Part shown: piece by piece, positions 35,731 to 44,376 of the stretch
How positions within the stretch are numbered: the first letter of the stretch is position 1
Layout of the letters: each line of letters opens with the position of its first letter
Assembly: GCA_964404255.1 (NCBI GenBank)
Contig: CAYOJJ010000019.1
Span: 7,482-71,481, forward strand
Direction: 5' to 3'
From: JAFDZW01 sp964404255
Lineage (GTDB): Bacteria > Bacteroidota > Ignavibacteria > Palsa-1295
DNA: 64,000 bases
Position numbers and translations under genes: made by a program
Notes under the pieces: generated by a model
What the model was told of the DNA's origin: nothing
Database searches by the model: none
Seen by the model: the letters and a program-made list of their open reading frames with translations, nothing else

Positions 35731-35748
35731 ATTGGAGGTCTTTTAAAT

Positions 35749-35794
35749 TTGTCATTGTGAGTCCACACGTCGCCTTCGATTCCTCGCGATGACA
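35749..35794. repeat. HSERSEES-type repeat, diverged copy 3
   Basis: GTCATTGTGAGTCC to GATTCCTCGCGATGACAA forms an imperfect palindrome related to copies 1, 2 and 4. Confidence 0.5.
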
Positions 35795-35875
35795 ATAAGA
35801 AAAACATCTTTGAGTCCGAAGGACGGCAACATCATAGCCCACTATTTAAATGGTGGGCGTCGGTTAAGACAGTAA

Positions 35876-35911
35876 AGGGATTCCTCACTTCGTTCGGAAT
35901 GACAGGTATAG
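35876..35911. repeat. HSERSEES-type repeat, copy 4
   Basis: GGGATTCCTCACTTCGTTCG followed by GAATGACAGGTATA, about 180 bases after copy 2 and in the same orientation. Confidence 0.65.
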
Positions 35912-35996
35912 TAAAGACCTTTAAAACTATGCAAACCTAATCCCAGATAATCCCAAAAATCCCATAAATCCCGATTCCCACACCCCAATAAAAAAT

Positions 35997-36103
35997 CCCT
36001 GCTTATTCAAATCATGCCGCCTCAGGTGAAACAGCTTCTCAGCGCCGATCACTTACCGTCCCCCATGACGCGCACCGTCGATCGCTGAGTTGAATAAGCA
36101 GGG
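35997..36103. other. Long nested inverted repeat, possible structured RNA or small element
   Basis: A perfect 14-base inverted repeat, CCCTGCTTATTCAA (35997-36010) and TTGAATAAGCAGGG (36090-36103), encloses a second one, CTCAGCG (36038-36044) and CGCTGAG (36083-36089). The inner right arm touches the outer right arm, so the fold would be a branched stem. No protein frame runs through it. I see no B12-riboswitch, SRP, tmRNA or RNase P core in it. It lies 127 bases before the mutase ATG. Confidence 0.5.
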
Positions 36104-36161
36104 TATTGGATATATCAGGATATACGAGCTTTCTTCCACCATCAGATGTATAACTATCCGA

Positions 36162-36169
36162 TATTTTTG
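36162..36169 (+). promoter_or_regulatory. Candidate -7 box (TATTTTTG) for the mutase gene
   Basis: TATTTTTG fits TAnnTTTG, 61 bases before the ATG at 36230. If used, the nested inverted repeat upstream would lie outside the mutase transcript. No clear -33 box. Confidence 0.35.
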
Positions 36170-36229
36170 CAAAGCAACCTTCCCCGAATTCTGCTCGTTT
36201 TACGCTTTCGGACTAATACAAAAGACTTT

Positions 36230-37939
<1,710 letters not shown>

Positions 37940-37950
37940 TAGTACTTCTT

Positions 37951-37992
37951 AAAAAAGAAAAGCCTGCTCTTATCATAGAGCAGGCTTTTTTG
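37951..37992 (+). terminator. Intrinsic terminator after the mutase gene
   Basis: Ten-base stem AGCCTGCTCT/AGAGCAGGCT (37961-37970 with 37977-37986), loop TATCAT, T-run after and A-run before. Confidence 0.92.
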
Positions 37993-38032
37993 TTAGTAAA
38001 CTTCCGTTAGCATTATTGGCGTATATAGATTG

Positions 38033-38365
38033 ATGAGCAAACCTAAACTGACAAAGCAAGAGATCGAACGCATTGCGCGCAACGAAGCGCTCGGGCGGCC
38101 CGACAATTATTCCACCGAAGCAAGAGATAAGTCGGAAGCCGAATACCGCTCGGCGATGAAAGATAATGCGCCGTACTTAACGCTCGGCATGCAAATGGCA
38201 GTAACAGTAGCGCTCGGTGCCGGTATCGGGTGGTGGCTGCAAAACTCGACTGGCAATTCCATGTGGCTCGGCCTTTGCGCCGGCCTCGGAGCAGTATTCG
38301 GGTTGACCTATTTTATTATGGTAGTGCTTCGGATGGAGAAACAAAAACAGCAAAAGAAGAATTAA
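38033..38365 (+). CDS. AtpZ/AtpI-like small membrane protein
   Basis: A 110-residue protein: a charged N-terminus (about 45 residues), then two transmembrane segments with small residues (YLTLGMQMAVTVALGAGIGW and LGLCAGLGAVFGLTYFIMVV) and a Lys/Gln-rich tail. This matches the AtpZ/AtpI (F0F1-ATPase gene 1-like) family, possibly involved in Mg2+/Ca2+ movement or assembly of the ATP synthase ring. The ATP synthase operon is not in the window, so it is detached or a paralogue. Start chosen at the second codon, ATG 38033, after a TTG. Confidence 0.8.
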   Translation: MSKPKLTKQEIERIARNEALGRPDNYSTEARDKSEAEYRSAMKDNAPYLTLGMQMAVTVALGAGIGWWLQNSTGNSMWLGLCAGLGAVFGLTYFIMVVLRMEKQKQQKKN

Positions 38366-38383
38366 ATATTTGAAGTTTGATTT

Positions 38384-39598
38384 TTATTGGGGAATATATT
38401 GAGATAGCATTCCCATTAATTTATTTAGGTCCGAATATTTCATATTCATCCAAAGTAATTGAGGTTGTCCAGTAGTATTATATGTAAAGACGAAAGTAAT
38501 ATTATTTTTGAGGGATGGCTCTTTCTTTTGTAAGTCAACCATTAGCGCCCATGTCATAGATCTCATTAAGACTATATGATCTAAAGAATCATGCTTATTT
38601 AGTAGCATAAATTGGACACTTAGTTGATCAGAGGCAAAAATAACAGGTGAAATAGGAATGACAATTTTATCCCCTGTCTCCTCACTCATGTTGCTTTTAA
38701 GCAATGCATTTAGAGAGGCTTCTGCTTTTGTTCGTAGTATTTGGATCCCTACACTCCTTAGATTCATGAATAGACTAACCATTTCTTTGTACCCCTCTAT
38801 ATTCGAAATGTCTTTTGTAGCTAAAACATCTTCTCCGGCCTTGTTAAGCATTGGAAAGAAATTCCCATTTGTACGTGGACATTTTACATATAGATTGTAC
38901 TCCTCTAGTGTCGGGGGGTGGAAATTATACTCTATACGATTGAGAAGGCAATGAATTTTATATAAATAACTCCCAATTAAGTACCCTTCTTCTAAATTAT
39001 TGCATTGGTCACCATATGTGAGAAGCAGTAGTTTTCGATGGTCAAAATAGCCTTTAAGCTCTGTGGGAGTTTCAAAGATTATTGTACATTGACCGTAATC
39101 ATAGAATGAAATATAATGGACGAAATCATATATTGGGTCTATGATGCTTTTACTCCTATAAAAACGATTACGGTTTTGAACACTTATATGTAGTCTGTAG
39201 ATGATAATATTTATTCTGTTATTGATCTTACCCTTATCTAACTCAATGCGCTCGCCGAATCCATTCCTAATTGCTATAACTTCGGTGTCTAGCCATTTAT
39301 TGCATTTGAGTATTTGTTCCAGGGCTGCCCCTTTTACTTCGCTTTCGAACCAATTATTTTCATCATCTTCATCATATAGTTTATTGCTGTTCTTTGTCTT
39401 ATTCTGAAAAATAAAAATTGTGTCTTTAAATAAAAGTATTGCGTCTCCAAATTCCTTTTCCTGTTTTTTAAATTTATATTTATTATTATCTCCCCAGAAT
39501 GTAATTATTTTAGGCCACCGTTCATGCCACCTGCCAATTACAGAGTCAATATTATCTACTTTCCATTCTTCTGGATAATCTGAAAATGAGGGCGTCAT
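38384..39598 (-). CDS. AT-rich orphan protein, possibly PD-(D/E)XK-like
   Basis: I do not recognise this 404-residue protein. It is rich in Asn, Lys, Ile and Tyr and visibly more AT-rich than neighbours, a sign of transfer. Residues about 45-70 read EKEFGDAILLFKDTIFIFQN followed by KTKN. This resembles the E...D-x(n)-hydrophobic-Q-x-K core of a PD-(D/E)XK nuclease, but the match is by eye only. The rest is mixed alpha/beta without repeats. No signal peptide. It sits 18 bases from the converging AtpZ/AtpI-like gene and 34 bases from the next minus-strand gene. Confidence 0.7.
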   Translation of the reverse strand: MTPSFSDYPEEWKVDNIDSVIGRWHERWPKIITFWGDNNKYKFKKQEKEFGDAILLFKDTIFIFQNKTKNSNKLYDEDDENNWFESEVKGAALEQILKCNKWLDTEVIAIRNGFGERIELDKGKINNRINIIIYRLHISVQNRNRFYRSKSIIDPIYDFVHYISFYDYGQCTIIFETPTELKGYFDHRKLLLLTYGDQCNNLEEGYLIGSYLYKIHCLLNRIEYNFHPPTLEEYNLYVKCPRTNGNFFPMLNKAGEDVLATKDISNIEGYKEMVSLFMNLRSVGIQILRTKAEASLNALLKSNMSEETGDKIVIPISPVIFASDQLSVQFMLLNKHDSLDHIVLMRSMTWALMVDLQKKEPSLKNNITFVFTYNTTGQPQLLWMNMKYSDLNKLMGMLSQYIPQ

Positions 39599-39632
39599 TT
39601 TGATGGATAAGGAGGAAAGCTAAACAAAGTAC

Positions 39633-40163
39633 TTAACGCTTCATTGCTTTTGGCTTATCGAAGATTTCTTTGGCGATAATGAACTGACGGAAGTTCTCTT
39701 TGGTCACGAATGCTTTTTTCACGGCAACCTTGGAATAAGCTTCCTGCTCTTCTTTCGCTTCGACCTTTCTATCGAGATCGCTGAGGCCGGTATTCTTAAG
39801 AAAATGGGAGACTGCATCATGCTCGCTCGCCGTTAGTTCATCTTCCGAGCGGTTGGCTGCCCCATATCCCGATTCGGTATTTGTATCTTCCTGCGTCGCA
39901 TACCCCTCGCCATATCCGCTGTTATCGGCATAGGCGGCGGAGGCTACGGCATCGTCAGAAGTGGTGCGGGTGATAGTCGTCATCGGGCGAGCCTCGCGCT
40001 GGGCGGCAAGCCTCGGGGCAGGAGCACTGGCACGCTGGGCTCTGAGGCGTTCTTCGGCTTTCTTTAAGCGCGTGGCTTCGGTTTGAGCCTGCTGGCCTTT
40101 CTTCTTTTGCGCGAGGATCATGCGCAAAATGAAAAATGCAAGGATGATAAAATAAATTTTCAT
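39633..40163 (-). CDS. Membrane-anchored protein with charged coiled-coil stretch, unknown
   Basis: A 176-residue protein. One N-terminal transmembrane helix (MKIYFIILAFFILRMILA), then a Lys/Glu/Arg-rich helix (RLKKAEERLRAQRAS), a Gly/Tyr/Ser linker, and a C-terminal basic part. No family recognised. The topology suggests the body faces the cytoplasm. Its ATG overlaps the hutI stop by 4 bases (ATGA at 40160-40163 on the minus strand), so the two are translated together, although no functional link is evident. Confidence 0.72.
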   Translation of the reverse strand: MKIYFIILAFFILRMILAQKKKGQQAQTEATRLKKAEERLRAQRASAPAPRLAAQREARPMTTITRTTSDDAVASAAYADNSGYGEGYATQEDTNTESGYGAANRSEDELTASEHDAVSHFLKNTGLSDLDRKVEAKEEQEAYSKVAVKKAFVTKENFRQFIIAKEIFDKPKAMKR

Positions 40164-41401
40164 AACGAGCCGTGTACGATTGCTCCTTTTTTAACGACCG
40201 CCGCTACATCGCTTACCCCAATATGATAGGGTAAATACGCGAGCGACGGTATATCATAGAACACAAAGTCGCCGGATTTATTCACTTCAATACTGCCATG
40301 CGTTGCAGCCCTATCGAGAGCCGCCGCACCGTTGAGCGTTGCCGCCGTCAGCGCTTCTTCGGGTGACATCCCCATCCCGATCACGGCCAGCGACATAGCA
40401 AGCTGCATATTCTCGCTCATCGAAGAGCCGGGGTTGCAATCGGTAGCGATGGCAACGGCGCAGCCAGCTTCTATCATCTTGCGCGCCGGTGCATACGGCG
40501 AACGAATACACATTGCCGTGATAGGTAGTAGCGTTGCTATCGTACGCTTGGAAGCAGCAAGCGCCCTGATACCACTATCATCGATCTTCAATAAATGATC
40601 GGCGCTGAAACTGCCAAGCGATGCCGCCAGCGCCGCGCCCGAAGTATTCGCCAGTTCATCGGCATGGAGTTTTATTTTCAGTCCTGCTTCGGCAGCGGCT
40701 TTGCAGATGCGCTCGGTCTCATCGTTAGTAAAATATCCTTCATCGCAAAAGACATCGGCAAATTCCGCCGCGCCGGAGACAACGACTTCCGGCAATTGCT
40801 CGAAAATCAACTCTTCCACATATTCCGATTGCGACTTATCCTTCGGCACGGCATGAGCGCCGAGCCAGGTCGTAATAATTTCCATCGGTGTCTCGTTGCC
40901 GAGTTCTTTCGCGGCTTCGAGCAGTTTTATTTCATCGCGAAGAGAGAGCCCGTAACCGGATTTTACTTCCATCGTTGTCGTGCCGAGTGCGAGCGCACTA
41001 CGGATGATCTTCTCCGACGACCGCGCAATAGAGGAAACGCTCGCCGCACGAGTAGCCTCGACGCTCGCGCGAATACCGCCCCCCATCGCAGCGATTTCCT
41101 GATAGCTCTTGCCTTCGGCGCGCATACAGAATTCATTACTGCGCTCACCGGCAAACACGGCATGGGTATGCGAATCGACAAAGCCGGGCAAAGCGAGTAG
41201 CCCGCGGCAATCTATTTTATAATAGTGGCTCGCCAGAGTCGGCAGGACATCTTCCTCACGGCCGGCATGAGTAATAAACCCACGTTCGTCGGTGCAGATC
41301 ACCGCCTGCTCGATCGTCCGCACGACGCGCATCTGCTCTCCCCGCCGGGCAACCGTACCGAGCGGCGTTATTAGTTTACCGATATTATGGTAGCATTTCA
41401 T
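40160..41401 (-). CDS. hutI: Imidazolonepropionase (HutI)
   Basis: HutI hydrolyses imidazolone-5-propionate to N-formimino-L-glutamate, the third step of histidine degradation. The 413 residues are normal for the family. Marks: GFVDSHTHAVFAGERSNEF (zinc-binding His-x-His), MEVKSGYGLSLRDEIKLL, KLHADEL (zinc ligand His), and IATDCNPGSSMSENM (Asp). An amidohydrolase composite domain fills both termini. No hutH, hutU or hutG lies in the window. The ATG is at 41399-41401. Confidence 0.95.
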   Translation of the reverse strand: MKCYHNIGKLITPLGTVARRGEQMRVVRTIEQAVICTDERGFITHAGREEDVLPTLASHYYKIDCRGLLALPGFVDSHTHAVFAGERSNEFCMRAEGKSYQEIAAMGGGIRASVEATRAASVSSIARSSEKIIRSALALGTTTMEVKSGYGLSLRDEIKLLEAAKELGNETPMEIITTWLGAHAVPKDKSQSEYVEELIFEQLPEVVVSGAAEFADVFCDEGYFTNDETERICKAAAEAGLKIKLHADELANTSGAALAASLGSFSADHLLKIDDSGIRALAASKRTIATLLPITAMCIRSPYAPARKMIEAGCAVAIATDCNPGSSMSENMQLAMSLAVIGMGMSPEEALTAATLNGAAALDRAATHGSIEVNKSGDFVFYDIPSLAYLPYHIGVSDVAAVVKKGAIVHGSL

Positions 41402-41419
41402 TGATACAAAAATACATCT

Positions 41420-41610
41420 CCTTCTCCCTTTGTATAGACTCTAGACATCCCTCGTAGGGAGAAGGATTGAGGATGAGGGTAAAAAGCCACGGCATAGCAC
41501 TACCGCCGATGTCCTAACCGATATGTGCATTTCGTGAGGACATTAAACCGCTGGTTCTTTTTCACCACTTTGCCCTCAACCCCGACCCTTCTCCCTTAAA
41601 GGGAGAAGGG
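41420..41610. repeat. MITE-like element: two inverted repeat blocks around a short spacer
   Basis: The block 41420-41486 (CCTTCTCCCTT ... AGGGAGAAGGATTGAGGATG, then AGGGTAAAAAG) is mirrored by 41559-41610 (TTTTTCACCACTTTGCCCTC, AACCCCGACCCTTCTCCCTT, AAAGGGAGAAGGG) as a rough inverse copy. About 70 bases of unrelated spacer lie between and contain a GTCCT/AGGAC pair. The whole 190-base unit carries no gene and looks like a small non-autonomous element or a folded palindromic repeat. Confidence 0.5.
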
Positions 41611-42031
41611 AGTATTAATTTTTGTAAATCTGCGCGATGCTAAGTGATTGATTTTGCGCGATTGAAGCTGTGATTAATTGTCTTTAATTGTGACTTATTG
41701 TGCCTCAGAGGCGTATATATTTGTACCCAACTGGCGATTTCAGCGAAATTAATTGTGGACTTTTTTGAGGAGGTTCTTTTTTGTTCAGAGTTTCCCAGTT
41801 AACTTTAATTAAATAAATATCTTCGGCGACCACAATTAAGACAAGAGTTTTCTTGCTATACTTTTTCCTCTTCTAAAACTTTCGGGCTATTAGTGGATAG
41901 ATGTATATCTATCCTACATCTATCCCAATATGTCTTGGAAAAATTAAAGGCTCCTCGTAGTTTCGTAGTGACTTATTAACAGCAGAAGGTCCTCTTCTGC
42001 ATAGGTCTTTTTAACTTTCACCAAGACTGCC
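41611..42031. other. Gene-free stretch before the methyltransferase gene
   Basis: This 420-base AT-rich region has no protein frame I can support. It contains a TATATTTG box at 41716-41723, and several TTAATTG/TTATTG repeats at 41670-41700. It reads as promoter plus a long leader for the adenine methyltransferase gene. Confidence 0.4.
41716..41723 (+). promoter_or_regulatory. Candidate -7 box (TATATTTG) upstream of the methyltransferase gene
   Basis: TATATTTG fits TAnnTTTG. A TTG at 41698-41700 is 15 bases upstream (shorter than usual), so the pair is imperfect. The leader to the TTG start at 42032 would be about 300 bases. Confidence 0.35.
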
Positions 42032-42814
42032 TTGAAAAAACAATCTAAACTAAACGCCCCCTTCCCGTGGGTCGGTGGAAAACGCTTACTTCGGGAATCG
42101 ATCATTGCCAAAATCCCATCCCACCGCTGCTACGTCGAAGCATTTGCCGGAGCCGCGTGGGTTTACTGGGGAAAGCCACCCTCGGAAATAGAGGTCATTA
42201 ACGATATCGATGGGAATCTGGTCAACCTCTACCGTCAGATCCAAACCAACGTCGAAGCCTTTTATGAGAAGGTATGGTATCTGCTGGTTTCCCGGGAGGA
42301 ATACCACCGCTACCTAAAGCTCTTAACCAAACACCCGGAAAGCCTCAGTGATCTGGAACGGGCTGTGTATTACTTCTATATCATAAAACACACCTTCGGC
42401 GGACGCTTTGGAGCCGGGTTTGCCTTTAGTAAGACCCACCCTCCAAAGTCAACGGTGGGCCATGATACCTTACTGGCTCTTTCGGAGCGGTTACAGAATA
42501 CTTATGTCGATAACCTCTCCTATGAGCGGATTCTGAAGAACTACGATGGGAAAGATACCTTTTTCTATTGTGATCCACCATACGTGGTAGCCAACGACCG
42601 AAGCTTTTACAGGTATTACTTTAATGAGCAACACCATATTGAATTGCAGGAAAAGCTGTCAAAGATCGAGGGGAAGTTCTTATTGAGCTATGATGATGTC
42701 CCTCTGATCAGAGAATTGTATAAAGATTTTGCAATTGAACAGACCGACCCGGTTCAGTATAGCTTATCGAAGAAACGGCAGGTAAAGAAGGAATTGTTGA
42801 TCCGTAACTATTAA
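42032..42814 (+). CDS. Dam-family (D12 class) adenine-N6 DNA methyltransferase
   Basis: A 260-residue MTase. The N-terminal SAM-binding motif FPWVGGKR is at 11-18, YVEAFAGAAWVYWGKPPSEI is motif X/I-like, and FYCDPPY (DPPY at 181-184) is catalytic motif IV. Such enzymes methylate adenine in short sites (Dam: GATC), but the site here is not known. No restriction endonuclease is next to it, so it is probably solitary or phage-derived. The start is a TTG at 42032 with no clear ribosome site; no later Met would keep motif I. It converges on a four-gene minus-strand operon. Confidence 0.9.
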   Translation: MKKQSKLNAPFPWVGGKRLLRESIIAKIPSHRCYVEAFAGAAWVYWGKPPSEIEVINDIDGNLVNLYRQIQTNVEAFYEKVWYLLVSREEYHRYLKLLTKHPESLSDLERAVYYFYIIKHTFGGRFGAGFAFSKTHPPKSTVGHDTLLALSERLQNTYVDNLSYERILKNYDGKDTFFYCDPPYVVANDRSFYRYYFNEQHHIELQEKLSKIEGKFLLSYDDVPLIRELYKDFAIEQTDPVQYSLSKKRQVKKELLIRNY

Positions 42815-42821
42815 CATAACA

Positions 42822-42892
42822 CAGCCCCGGTTGACCAAACCGGGGCTGACCTGTATCCCGCAGGTATAGAAAAGTCCGCAGAGGCGGACTTT
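42822..42892. terminator. Hairpin cluster between converging genes
   Basis: Three stems in 71 bases: CAGCCCCGGTT/AACCGGGGCTG (42822-42832 with 42838-42848), ACCTG/CAGGT (42849-42853 with 42861-42865) and AAAGTCCGC/GCGGACTTT (42871-42879 with 42884-42892). The third overlaps the stop of the minus-strand gene. The T-runs are short, but their location supports termination of both converging transcripts. Confidence 0.6.
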
Positions 42893-43080
42893 TACATTCT
42901 ATTCAAATAGTACTGGACTTTGTGCTCATCCTCGTTACAGAGGTAGCGAAGGGTAACCAGTGCCCGATTTGCCAGTTCGGTTACCTCCCGGCGTTCTTTC
43001 TTAGAGAGAATTCGGGTAGTAAGCAACCGCTGGGCTATTGAGATATTAGCGAGGCAGGATTTGATCGTTTGATGTTTCAT
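42892..43080 (-). CDS. Small helical protein, last gene of the 4-gene orphan operon
   Basis: A 62-residue protein starting at ATG 43078-43080, which overlaps the previous stop as ATGA and makes translational coupling likely. Another ATG two codons upstream (43084) is less likely. The sequence is mostly helical and basic (SKKERREVTELANRALVTLR) with Cys and Tyr near the end. No family recognised and no signal peptide. Its position suggests a partner of the proteins encoded upstream. Confidence 0.65.
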   Translation of the reverse strand: MKHQTIKSCLANISIAQRLLTTRILSKKERREVTELANRALVTLRYLCNEDEHKVQYYLNRM

Positions 43081-43550
43081 GCCCATTCCTCCCCTAAGTG
43101 ACGTTCCATAAAATCTTCTAACCCCTTCTTGGATAGTTCTTCACAAACCTCCTGCCAGGACTTATGGCAAAGCTTCCAGAGGTTTTCCATGCATCCGGTC
43201 ATCCGTTCGGTTAATACCGTGAAGACCGTTTCAGTAATATCGTCGGTTACCGCACATTCTTCTACGATACGTAAGATTTGAATTTGAGTATCGATCTTAG
43301 CTTGTCTGACGGCTTCGGCGGAAAAGGTATCCTGCTGAAAGAGAGCTTTGCATACTTGCTCGGTTACTACCTGTTGCTGGCCCGGGCGTTCGTTACCATT
43401 ATCATCGTGGACGGTAATGGAGAACTTCGGTTCATAGTAGTGCCGGATGTCAGCTTTCGGATCGGTAAGGGTTCTTCTAATAATGCTCTCGATGGTCTCG
43501 GTCTGAGTGGCTTCGAGAACAACGGGGCTGTAAATTCCTACGTGGTACAT
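43077..43550 (-). CDS. Orphan operon protein C: one copy of a novel domain plus helical tail
   Basis: A 157-residue protein from ATG 43548-43550 (MYHVGIYSPV). The first 75 or so residues follow the pattern seen in its neighbours: a beta strand (VGIYSPVV), helix (IESIIRRTLTD), strands (ADIRHYYE, FSITVHDD) and a closing helix with EQVCKALF. The remaining 80 residues are helical, with Cys and Trp. It lies 4 bases after the stop of the two-domain gene and overlaps the next. No known family. The upstream extension in the same frame (14 codons) is not supported. Confidence 0.68.
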   Translation of the reverse strand: MYHVGIYSPVVLEATQTETIESIIRRTLTDPKADIRHYYEPKFSITVHDDNGNERPGQQQVVTEQVCKALFQQDTFSAEAVRQAKIDTQIQILRIVEECAVTDDITETVFTVLTERMTGCMENLWKLCHKSWQEVCEELSKKGLEDFMERHLGEEWA

Positions 43551-43554
43551 GGGC

Positions 43555-44082
43555 TTAGTTCTGTTTAATGGAGAGGTAGGTATAAAGAGCATTCAGGCAT
43601 TGGGTACGAAGGGCTTCGTCACCGTGATGATCTTTGGCGACCGAAAGATCATATCCTGTATTGTTCGGGTTCTCGGAAAAATAAACAAATGCTATGGGAT
43701 CGTTTAGAACAGTGCGGAAGACCCTTCTAAGTTCGTTCATTTCTTCTTGGCTTGGAGGTGTAGCGGTCTTGACTACCACTTTGTGGGTATATTCAAGCTC
43801 CGGCATTTTAGAGGCAAGGTAGGTTGAAAACGCATTATCGTGAATCAGGGGAAAGAGCATCGACATAACATCGAGGCGTAAGTCGTTATCAGGAATTCCG
43901 GTGGTGCTTCCCGGAGCAAATTCTAATACTACGACATCGAAGGTATCTCCTGCGGAAGTAAAAATGACTTCCCGGTCATCGGCTAAACAGGCTCCGACAA
44001 TTTTGGTGGTCAGATAGTGTTGAATAATTTGGAGCGGGGCCACCGAGGTAACGATGTGGATTTTAACAGTTTTCTTATTCAT
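43555..44082 (-). CDS. Orphan operon protein B: two copies of the novel domain
   Basis: A 175-residue protein that appears to be an internal tandem duplication. Residues 5-85 (VKIHIVTSVAP, then REVIFTSAGDTFDVVVLEF and DVMSMLF) and 98-172 (HKVVVKTATPPS, FRTVLNDP, FVYFSE, GYDLSV, QCLNALY) share the same order of strands, helix and final motif. An AAGG lies a few bases before the ATG 44080-44082. No signal peptide. Function unknown. Confidence 0.7.
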   Translation of the reverse strand: MNKKTVKIHIVTSVAPLQIIQHYLTTKIVGACLADDREVIFTSAGDTFDVVVLEFAPGSTTGIPDNDLRLDVMSMLFPLIHDNAFSTYLASKMPELEYTHKVVVKTATPPSQEEMNELRRVFRTVLNDPIAFVYFSENPNNTGYDLSVAKDHHGDEALRTQCLNALYTYLSIKQN

Positions 44083-44109
44083 GATTGTACCTTGCGGGGA
44101 TGAGGTAGT

Positions 44110-44343
44110 TTAGTTAATCTTAGAAAAGAAGTGATTGAAGAGGGCCTTCTGACAATCGATGGCCAAATCGGTCTGCTCAGAATTATTCTTGAGCACTACG
44201 CAGTAAAAATCGCAGCCCGGTTTGTCGGTATGAAAAAGCACCTCGGCTTTGTTATCTTTTACCACCTTGCGAAGAACCGGAAGCAACTTTGCAATGACTT
44301 CATGGCTGGGAAGAACCGGGGTTTGAATCTGAATTTTAAGCAT
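44110..44343 (-). CDS. Orphan operon protein A: single copy of the novel domain
   Basis: A 77-residue protein containing one copy of the domain: LKIQIQTPVLPS, VLRKVVKDNKAEVLFHTDKP, DFYCVVLKN and the final DCQKALFNHF. It is most similar to the second half of protein B. It is the first gene of the operon, with two adjacent hairpins in its leader (44377-44420). No family is recognised. The predicted shape is alpha/beta with a central sheet. Confidence 0.68.
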   Translation of the reverse strand: MLKIQIQTPVLPSHEVIAKLLPVLRKVVKDNKAEVLFHTDKPGCDFYCVVLKNNSEQTDLAIDCQKALFNHFFSKIN

Positions 44344-44376
44344 CTTTTGTTTTCTTCTAAGTTATTGGTTTTATGG

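Noticed and set aside
35657..35842. A 61-codon open frame in the repeat zone, encoding a peptide with HSERSEES
   Set aside because: It is made of two palindromic repeats of a family known for producing such peptides by chance; there is no ribosome site and no protein-like composition.
35168..35911. Possible CRISPR array
   Set aside because: The repeats are palindromic, few, irregularly spaced, in both orientations and diverged; no spacers of uniform length and no cas genes.
35997..36103. B12 riboswitch in front of the mutase gene
   Set aside because: No B12 box or adjacent conserved core could be found on either strand; the symmetry is of another kind.
40595..41200. A 201-codon open frame antisense to hutI
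   Set aside because: Fully overlaps a conserved gene, has no family match and no ribosome site; the sequence looks like a mirror of the hutI codons.
44110..44343. Toxin-antitoxin pair for the orphan operon
   Set aside because: None of the four small proteins shows a known toxin or antitoxin motif, and the shared domain argues for a multi-copy structural unit rather than a two-gene pair.
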